A stretch of 64,000 nt of DNA from positions 1,178,001 through 1,242,000 of the forward strand of contig NC_057384.1 of NCBI RefSeq assembly GCF_016906535.1, in the 5' to 3' direction. Each line of letters opens with the position of its first letter. Position 1 is the stretch's first letter. The notes below the pieces were generated by a model that searched no databases, was not told the origin of the DNA, and saw only the letters and a program-made list of their open reading frames with translations. Origin of the DNA: Rhizoctonia solani. Its lineage: Eukaryota; Basidiomycota; Agaricomycetes; Cantharellales; Ceratobasidiaceae. The translations under genes were made by a program, and so were the position numbers. Positions 57,765-64,000 of the stretch are shown one piece after another.

Positions 57765-58951
57765 ATGGAACCAGAGCCGTCCCCTTCCGCTCTCCTCGAG
57801 GCTATCACAGCCCTCACAGCCACCGTCGGGTCCCTACAGGATCAAATCCGAGCCCAGAGCCAACAGATTGTTGAGCTCAGGGCCATATGCAAGGAGACCG
57901 CAGACCTCCTTGGGGATAAAGACCAAGGAGCAGCCCAAGCCAAGCCTGGCCCATTGACTGGGCCTGTCATCCTCCCACCCAATCGGGAGGAGAAGCCCAC
58001 ACTCCAGGCACGGTTAGGCCTGGACTCAAGGCCCCATTCAGGCCTTCCAGAGAACCGGGTTTGACTCGGAGGAAGAGGAAGAACCAAGGCGCCCCAAAAA
58101 GGAGCCTCAAGGAACGCCTAGGAGGCATCTAGGGTCCCTAACCCCTTTGACGCAGGGTCCAGCATAAAACGGCCTAAAATGGACCTCCCCGACCCATATA
58201 AGGGAGACACCAGGGGCCGCAAAGCCACCCAGTGGCTAGACAGAATGATGCTCTGGGTAGCTCTCCACCGGACCAATTCGACAAGGAGGAGCAGATGGTT
58301 GTGTGGATCCTCTACCACATGACCGATAAGGCCGCAGACTGGGCGCTCCCCATCATTGGGGCAATCATCAAGGGAGAAGGGAACCCTCCTACCACCATCC
58401 AGGCCCTAACGGGCAAATTCAAAGAGGCGTTTGCCAATCCAGATGCCAAGAGGGCCGCCGCCAGGAAAATTGCGGCACTCTCCCAAACCACCACAACCTC
58501 CGAGTACGTCACGGAGTTCCGCAATCTCATGGCGGAATTAGACTGGAACGAGGAAGCCTACATCGCGCAGTTCACGCGAGGCCTCCACTGGAAGGTGAAG
58601 GAATTGCTATCAACCAAAGATAGCGTTCCTGACGAACTCGAAGCAATTTTCGCGGCTTCCATAACAATTGACAACATACGCCGCGAAAACGAGGAGAACC
58701 GCCCGAAGAAGGCACCCGCCAAGTCCCCGGCCACCGTGGCCACTACCTCCACTACCACCACACAACGGGTCCGCCTATCGGAAGACCCTAATTACGTTAC
58801 CCCGGAGGAAAGGGACCGCCGCTGCGCGTCTGGCCTTTGTGTCAAGTGCGGTCAAAAAGGGCATGGCATCAAGCAGTGCCCTAACGGTTGGAAGGCCACC
58901 ATCAAGGAGGTAGCCAAGGTGGCAGAAGAAGAAGGGTTGGGAAAAGAGTAG
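57765..58951 (+). pseudogene. gag of the chromovirus, two frameshifts
   Basis: Forms the virus-like particle in intact relatives. The ATG at 57765 starts MEPEPSPSALLEAITALTAT, a coiled-coil-like N-terminus with SLQDQIRAQSQQIVELRAI. The frame changes near 58,050-58,065 into GFDSEEEEEPRRPKK and KMDLPDPYKGDTRGRKATQW, and again near 58,265 (one base lost in ACC) into QFDKEEQMVVWILYHMTDKA. The capsid-like body then runs uninterrupted to the zinc knuckle CVKCGQKGHGIKQC and ends at TAG 58949-58951. The last part overlaps pol. The copy therefore cannot make a complete Gag unless these indels are assembly errors. Confidence 0.8.
58939..58945 (+). promoter_or_regulatory. -1 ribosomal frameshift heptamer G_GGA_AAA
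   Basis: In the gag frame codons are GGA AAA GAG TAG, with the preceding base G, giving the canonical X_XXY_YYZ form. Slipping back one base gives GGG AAA AGA GTA, exactly the pol frame. It is six bases before the gag stop. Confidence 0.6.
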
Positions 58952-61900
58952 GGCCAAGGAAAGCTGCCAAAACCTTGAGCCCAAAAATAAAAGTCTCTGA
59001 TGTATCTTGTGTTGAATTTGTATCTGTGGCCTTAGACTCAAATAAAAAACCATTACTCCACATCAATTTACACATGGACGACTACCCGGCAGAACCTCTA
59101 AAAACACTCATAGACTCTGGGGCAACCTCCAACTTCATCTCCCCAACCATAGTTGAAAAACTGAAAATCCCAAAAACCCTACTCGAAAATCCACGAGTAG
59201 TGAGAATGTTAGACGGTACCATATCTCAGACTGGTCGCATCTGGCACCAGGTCCAACTCGCGGTCTCGGCCAATGGCCACTCCCACATTATCCCTTTCCT
59301 TGTTTGCCCCATAGGCAACACACCGGCTATTCTAGGCATGACATGGTTAACGGCAGAAGCTCCTTTGATTGATTGGCAACAGGGATTAATCACCTTCCCT
59401 GAACAAGTTCAAATTGCCTCAGAAGAAGAAGCGGATTCAGACCCTTTAGCAGACCTCCCCCCTCAATACCATGAGTTTGCTAAAGTGTTTGGCGAAGAGG
59501 AATTTAAGGTCCTCCCTCCACATAGGGAGTATGACATTGCCATTGACCTACTTCCCGACGCCAAACTCTCTCCCGGGCCAATTTATGGCATGACTGATGC
59601 AGAATCCAAGGCGTTAAAACAACATATTGATGAGGAACTGGCAACGGGCAAGATTTGCCCTAGTACCTCCTCAGCAGGCGCCCCGGTTATGTTTGTCAAA
59701 AAGGCAGACGGCTCTCTCAGACTAGTGGTGGATTATCGGAAACTCAATGACGTCACTCACAAGAATGTCTACCCCCTCCCAAGGCAGGATGACCTTATGG
59801 CCAAATTAAGGAACGCAAAACTCTTCACCAAGCTAGACCTTCGCTGGGGTTACAACAATGTTTGGATCAAAGAAGGAGATGAATGGAAAACGGCTTTCAG
59901 GACCAAATACGGGCTATTTGAATATCTAGTCATGCCCTTTGGCTTAACCAACGCACCAGCCGCTTTCCAGCATTTTATGAATGATCTGTTCCGCGATCTC
60001 ATTGACGTCACTGTGGTCATCTACCTGGACAACATCTTGATATTTTCAGAAGACCCCGAGAAGCACCCAGAACACGTTAGGGAGGTCCTGTCAAGATTAA
60101 TGAAAAATCAGCTGTTTTGCAAGCTCTCTAAGTGTCACTTCCACGTCACTACAGTCAATTACCTTGGCATTGTCATATCCCCCGCGGGCTTCTCCATGGA
60201 TCAAAAGAAGATTGAGGCGGTTACATCATGGCCTCAACCTAAAACAGTCAAACAGGTCCAGGCCTTCCTAGGATTCGTAAACTATCTTCGCCGATTCATT
60301 CCCAACTTTAGTTCCGTGGCTTGTCCCCTCCACAACCTCACAAAAAAGGAAACCCCATGGTCATGGGGGCCCCAAGAGGAGGAAGCTTTTCAGGAATTGA
60401 AGTCTCTAGTCACCCGTTCCCCGGTCTTAATTCACTCAAACCCAGACCTCCCTTACTACCTAGAAACGGACGCGTCAGGGGTAGCCATGGGAGCCATTCT
60501 GAGCCAGCGGGGAGAAGACAACCGCCTTCATCCAATCGCGTACATGTCTAAATCGTTCTCAGGGGCAGAAGCCAATTATGACACCCACGATAAGGAACTG
60601 CTGGCAATCATCAAGGCATTGGAGGAATGGCGTATATTTCTGGAAGCAACGGACAAACCCATCCAAGTTTTCACGGATCATAGGAACTTGGAATACTGGA
60701 TGCAGGCCCGAACATTCAATCGAAGGCATGCCCGATGGCGCATATTCCTGAGCGATTTCAACTTTGAGATCCACTATCGCCCAGGAAAGCAATCAGGGAA
60801 ACCAGACGCCCTGTCCAGACGATCGGACTACGTTGATACATCACCAGAACCGGAGGTAATGCTCCCTGCAGAGGTCTTTGCCAACACATCAGAAGAGGAA
60901 CTGGAAATCGTCACGGAAATACGCTCCAAGCTAAGGGAAGACCCATCCCTTGAGCCTATCATCCAATTCCTAACTGAAGACGCGGATAACGCTCCTCCCT
61001 CCATTAGAAAGGCGTACAGGGACTACGACTGGGAGGAAGATCTACTATGGTATCGAGGGAAACTTGTGGTCCCGGACTCAGAGGCCCTGAAGGAACGATT
61101 ACTCAGGGAATTCCATGACTCCCCACTAGCGGGTCACCCAGGCCAGCAAAGAACCCTGGAGCTCGTGAGCCGTAACTACTGGTGGCCGGGAATGAAGTCA
61201 TCCGCCAAGGAATGGGTGGAATGCTGCCCCACTTGCCAAACCAATCGTCGTGCCCACAACCCGGTCATAGCCCTAAAACCCTTAGAAGTTCCCCCCTTTC
61301 CATTCCACACCATCTCCTATGACTTCATCACGGGTTTTCCCAAGTCAGAAGGGCATGATGCAATCCTGGTAGTTATTGATTCGTTCTCCAAGTTAGGCCA
61401 CTTCATCCCTACCTCGAAAAAGGTTTCAGCAAAGGGCTTGGCCGATCTCTTTGTCTCCCACATCTGGAAACTCCATGGGCTCCCTGTCAAAACTATATCA
61501 GATCGAGGGACCACATTCACAGGGAAATTCCTCAGGGCTCTCTACCAACGATTAGGGATTAAACCTTCCTTCTCTTCGGCCTATCACCCTGAATCAGACG
61601 GTCAGACGGAACGTGTCAACCAATTCATCGAGTTCTACCTAAGGTCCTATGTAGCAGCGGATCATTCAGATTGGGTTAAGTGGTTACCACTTGCGGAGTA
61701 TGCCTATAACAACGCCAAGCACTCAGCTACTGGAAAAACCCCATTTGAATTAATTTATGGCAGAAACCCAATCATGAATCCGTCAAATATCCCTGCAAAC
61801 GTCCCAGAAGCAGACCTCGTGGCAGACACCCTAGCCAGGGAATGGAAGGAAGCCGAAGCAGCCCTCAGAATGAGCAAGGAGCGGATGACAAGGGATAAAG

Positions 61901-62364
61901 GAACAGTCCCGGAATATTCAATAGGGGAAAAAGTCTGGCTAGATGGAAAAAACGTAGAACTTAGGACAAATTCCAACAAACTAGACCCCAAGCGACTAGG
62001 CCCCTTTGAGGTATTAGAAAAGGTATCCAGTCACGCGTACCGCCTCAAATTACCGGAAACCCTTAAAATCCACGACGTATTCTATGTGGGATTGTTATCC
62101 AGGGTACACATATCCCCAAGTCAACCATTTCCAGAGAAACCCCCTCCTGAAACAATAGAAGGGGAAGAAGAGTATGAGGTGGAACAAATTATCAACTCCA
62201 AAAGACAACGGGGGAAATGGTTCTACCTAATCAAATGGAAGGGTTATGGCCCGGAAGACAATTCCTGGGAACCGGAAGAACTCCTAGAGCACAGCCAAGA
62301 GGAAATCCAACGATTCAACAAGTCACGACTGAAAAAGGCTCGTGACTCCGCCAAGAGCCTTTAA
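58939..62364 (+). CDS. pol: Pol polyprotein: protease, reverse transcriptase, RNase H, integrase, chromodomain
   Basis: An intact frame of about 1,141 codons read after the frameshift. Aspartic protease LIDSGATSNFIS; reverse transcriptase LRLVVDYRKLND, FGLTNAPAAFQHFMNDLF and YLDNILIFSEDP (YLDN in place of the usual YLDD); RNase H LETDASGVAMGAILSQ with DHRNLEYWM. Integrase HHCC zinc finger (HDSPLAGHPGQQRTL, CCPTC), then the catalytic core with Asp in YDFITGFPKS, SDRGTTFTGKF and ESDGQTERVNQ. Near the C-terminus there is a GPY/F-type segment (KRLGPFEVLEKVSSHAYRL) and a chromodomain (EYEVEQIINSKRQRGKWFYL, IKWKGYGPEDNSWEP). The stop at 62362-62364 overlaps the polypurine tract. The protein integrates new copies and directs them to heterochromatin marks in relatives. 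Confidence 0.95.
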   Translation, partial: GKRVGPRKAAKTLSPKIKVSDVSCVEFVSVALDSNKKPLLHINLHMDDYPAEPLKTLIDSGATSNFISPTIVEKLKIPKTLLENPRVVRMLDGTISQTGRIWHQVQLAVSANGHSHIIPFLVCPIGNTPAILGMTWLTAEAPLIDWQQGLITFPEQVQIASEEEADSDPLADLPPQYHEFAKVFGEEEFKVLPPHREYDIAIDLLPDAKLSPGPIYGMTDAESKALKQHIDEELATGKICPSTSSAGAPVMFVKKADGSLRLVVDYRKLNDVTHKNVYPLPRQDDLMAKLRNAKLFTKLDLRWGYNNVWIKEGDEWKTAFRTKYGLFEYLVMPFGLTNAPAAFQHFMNDLFRDLIDVTVVIYLDNILIFSEDPEKHPEHVREVLSRLMKNQLFCKLSKCHFHVTTVNYLGIVISPAGFSMDQKKIEAVTSWPQPKTVKQVQAFLGFVNYLRRFIPNFSSVACPLHNLTKKETPWSWGPQEEEAFQELKSLVTRSPVLIHSNPDLPYYLETDASGVAMGAILSQRGEDNRLHPIAYMSKSFSGAEANYDTHDKELLAIIKALEEWRIFLEATDKPIQVFTDHRNLEYWMQARTFNRRHARWRIFLSDFNFEIHYRPGKQSGKPDALSRRSDYVDTSPEPEVMLPAEVFANTSEEELEIVTEIRSKLREDPSLEPIIQFLTEDADNAPPSIRKAYRDYDWEEDLLWYRGKLVVPDSEALKERLLREFHDSPLAGHPGQQRTLELVSRNYWWPGMKSSAKEWVECCPTCQTNRRAHNPVIALKPLEVPPFPFHTISYDFITGFPKSEGHDAILVVIDSFSKLGHFIPTSKKVSAKGLADLFVSHIWKLHGLPVKTISDRGTTFTGKFLRALYQRLGIKPSFSSAYHPESDGQTERVNQFIEFYLRSYVAADHSDWVKWLPLAEYAYNNAKHSATGKTPFELIYGRNPIMNPSNIPANVPEADLVADTLAREWKEAEAALRMSKERMTRDKGTVPEYSIGEKVWLDGKNVELRTNSNKLDPKRLGPFEVLEKVSSHAYRLKLPETLKIHDVFYVGLLSRVHISPSQPFPEKPPPETIEGEEEYEVEQIINSKRQRGKWFYLIKWKGYGPEDNSWEPEELLEHSQEEIQRFNKSRLKKARDSAKSL

Positions 62365-62372
62365 GGGGGGGG
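62363..62372 (+). other. polypurine tract
   Basis: AAGGGGGGGG directly upstream of the 3' LTR (which starts 62376), separated by CAA. It primes plus-strand DNA synthesis in this class of element. Confidence 0.85.
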
Positions 62373-62375
62373 CAA

Positions 62376-62937
62376 TGTTATAACCTCCTAACTTATACCA
62401 TTGGACTCGCACGATTTTTCTAATATTTTTAGTATTTTTTACGGACTTGATATCTTTTGTTTTTCGATCACGTGATCTCGGCGCTTATTATGCCGAGATG
62501 CCGCGCCGAGATGCCGTGCCAAGGGCGCTTAGGAGAAATCCACGCTTCTGCGCAGCCCGCAGCACGCTTCCCATTTGTCCTCTGTACTTCTTTCTCTCAC
62601 GCGCACAGACCATGTAGATAGTGTGCTTTGTCTATATATACAGCAGGAAAATCGCTTGGAGACCCCAAGTCAATTTTACCTTGTCTCATATTCATTGAGG
62701 AGGACTAGTCAGCCAGCTAAGTAGCAGGCCCCCAGTAGTACTCAGACGCTCACCACCCCCTTGACTCACCACACCTTCAGGCCTAAGGCCCACTCGCATT
62801 AGTTAGTAGTAGTAGTCCGCCTTAAGCGGAAGTAGCATAGCCTTATTTAGTTAGATTACGTACGTGTTGCTTGTAGTAGTACGGCCTTAAGCGCCTGCCT
62901 CCACTAGCGTGTGCCCACCTTACAGTGGTGCACGACA
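62376..62937 (+). repeat. 3' LTR of the chromovirus
   Basis: 562 bp. Differs from the 5' LTR by three transitions in the R/U5 area (including AAGTCAATTTTAC instead of AAGTCGATTTTAC) and by one extra T and one extra C in homopolymers. Confidence 0.96.
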
Positions 62938-64000
62938 CTATACCACTGAATTTGGACAATTTTGCTGATATTTCTACTTTTTTTGCAAACTCTGTATCTT
63001 TTGTTTTTCAATCATGTGACCTTGGCGTTTATTATGCCAAGATGCTGTGCCAAGATGCTGTGCCAAGGGCGCCTAGGAGAAATCCACACTTCTGCACAGT
63101 CTGCAGCACAATTCTTATTTTACATGTACACTTCCTTTCTCATGCACACAGACCATGTAGATAGTGCCCCTTTGATTATATATACAGCAGGAAAATTACT
63201 TGGAGACCCCAAGTCAATTTTACCTTGTCTCTTATCCATTAGAGAAGGTATTCAGCCAGCTAAGTAGCTGGCCCCCAATCATCAGAAGTTGCTTACTCCC
63301 TTACCTTACTCATCACAACTCCAGGCCTTTGGCCCCCTTGTCATTGTAGATAGCCAGTAGTTACCACCTTAAGTGGTTAGTAGAGTAGTTAGCCTAGTTA
63401 GATAGTTAGTCAGCATTTATAGTGTACTAGATACAGCCTTAAGCGCCCGCCCTCACTAGTGTGTACCCACCTTACAGTGGTATATGACAACAAATAAGCC
63501 TCAATCAAGTCCAAGTTGAGTGAGGCAAAGGCTGGGGCAGTAGTGCCAGTACTAGACGTAAGAGAATGGCCTTGAAGCCACCAATTTTGCAGCTAAGTGT
63601 ACTATAGATCAGATTTTGTAGATAAGACACTATATGTAATAGCCACACCTTTGAGGTTGGTTCCAGCAACTGTGAGCTTGATGTAATGGGGTTCTTTGAC
63701 AGGGGGTAGCTGATGCAGAACCTTGCAAGAATCATCTGACAAATAGCCTCAACTGATGGTGCATTGTAGTGTTGGTAAAACCAGCTCAGTTTAACATCTG
63801 GACACATTGCTATAAGAATGCATCAATCAATGTTTGAATGCAGTCTAATTTGAATATACATACCTAAAGAGATATAACAAACTTTGCAAATACTCAAGTT
63901 TTACATGTATTTATTATACACATTGAGTGCCGCTTGAGCCCCTACACACATGATGTCCTAGACGTTGGTAAGGACGTCAAGGAGGAGGGCGCTTGCAGCT

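Larger units (their letters stand above)
56687..62937 (+). mobile_element. full-length Ty3/gypsy chromovirus (6,251 bp)
   Basis: LTRs at 56687-57246 and 62376-62937 are about 99% identical (three substitutions, two one-base indels) and flanked by CTATA on both sides (56682-56686 and 62938-62942). It has a self-priming PBS, gag, pol in the -1 frame, a polypurine tract and an integrase with chromodomain. By its chromodomain and self-priming it belongs to the Tf1/sushi-like chromoviruses. It is inserted 22 bp inside a solo LTR of its own family. Confidence 0.96.
56665..63489 (+). mobile_element. older solo LTR (gypsy family), split by a younger element
   Basis: Left part 56665-56686 (TGTTATAACCTTCTTACCTATA, 22 bp) and right part 62943-63489 form one LTR of about 570 bp, flanked by ACAAA at 56660-56664 and 63490-63494. 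Its sequence is a diverged relative of the LTRs of the inserted element: TGATATTTCTAC, AATCATGTGACCTTGGCG and TTACAGTGG correspond to sites in the younger LTR. It is therefore an older member of the same family into which a new copy jumped. Confidence 0.9.
55292..64000 (-). mobile_element. degenerate hAT-superfamily transposon, host to four nested insertions
   Basis: Transposase coding pieces on the minus strand run from the right window edge to 55729 and are interrupted by LTR elements, each with its own target duplication. The probable 3' terminus is near 55292 (plus-strand CAGTGGTTTGAATTTG). Around it lie several ACCGTGGT/ACCGCGGTAAA subterminal repeats (about 55,240-55,370). The 5' end lies beyond the window, so the target duplication of this element cannot be checked and the left boundary is tentative. 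Confidence 0.7.
55729..64000 (-). pseudogene. hAT transposase gene, interrupted and degenerate
   Basis: Read right to left: AALNVYNKY near 63,920; then an exon (63,800 down) with MCPDVKLSWFYQHYNAPSVE and AICQMILARF; then FASLNLDLIEAYL, cut at 63490 by an LTR. It resumes at 56664/56659 as SSSVESVAPYGGAMEYW and LACMALDYLTTP. A 641-nt intron (56545-55905) containing another LTR leads to ATLVDAEHAFSAGQLTINHL, the hAT C-terminal dimerisation domain, ending at the TAG at 55729. The order and motifs match the second half of hAT transposases. Stops near the right edge (TAG within the exon upstream of AALNV) suggest decay beyond the insertions. The RNase-H catalytic Asp residues would lie outside the window. 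Confidence 0.7.

Noticed and set aside
62370..62372. Programmed shift at the end of pol
   Set aside because: The G run is the polypurine tract after the stop codon.

Overview
The window looks like nuclear DNA of an agaricomycete fungus, most likely a Rhizoctonia/Ceratobasidium-type species. The evidence is: many 50-60 nt GT-AG introns, an F-box gene with a leucine-poor C-terminal region, a DUF6535-type membrane protein, a FunK1 kinase relic, a basidiomycete-type P450 relic, a pectin lyase, and a family of small Cys-rich membrane proteins with a CCCN...LCVNCQ signature. No species assignment was possible by search; this is recognition of families only.

Layout. 1-8.6 kb is gene-poor: a possible C-terminus at the left edge, one Ser/Pro-rich disordered protein (3.7-5.5 kb, minus) and a kinase relic (7.2-7.6 kb). 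8.6-10.8 kb is a structurally complete pogo/Tigger DNA transposon with 23-bp terminal inverted repeats (TIRs) and a TA duplication. 11.3-38 kb is the genic core: an unknown small protein, an Hsp70/HSPA12-like ATPase with 14 exons, a four-TM protein, an F-box protein, a DUF6535 membrane protein, an intron-containing elongator tRNA-Met, a GH3 beta-glucosidase with PA14 domain, the neddylation factor DCN1, a disordered protein, pantothenate synthetase, and a Cys-rich membrane protein. 38-42 kb holds a 160-bp tandem duplication, a decayed P450, a foldback repeat and a MITE (short non-autonomous inverted-repeat element). 42.1-44.2 kb is a secreted pectin lyase.

46.0-52.6 kb is a complete 6,620-bp DNA transposon with perfect 35-bp TIRs and an 8-bp target duplication (CGTAAGCG). 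It carries a Ulp1-type cysteine protease gene and a large RNase-H-fold, P-element-like transposase, plus phased subterminal copies of TCCGGACATG. I consider this the most interesting unit in the window. 53.4-54.9 kb is an F-box gene split by a frameshift.

55.3-64.0 kb is a nest of transposons. A degenerate hAT element (minus strand, running off the right edge) contains a 273-bp solo LTR in its 3' region, a 581-bp solo LTR inside a 55-nt intron, and a third solo LTR inside an exon. That third LTR has itself been split by a full-length 6,251-bp Ty3/gypsy chromovirus of the same family. Each insertion is supported by its own 5-bp target duplication. The chromovirus shows a self-priming primer-binding site (PBS complementary to the predicted RNA 5' end, as in Tf1/sushi elements), a correctly phased -1 frameshift heptamer between gag and pol, an intact pol with chromodomain, and a broken gag.

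Functional links between the host genes are weak: pectin lyase and beta-glucosidase fit a plant-wall-degrading lifestyle, while DCN1 and PanC are housekeeping. Intron-exon models were made by hand from splice signals and reading-frame continuity and should be checked against RNA data.
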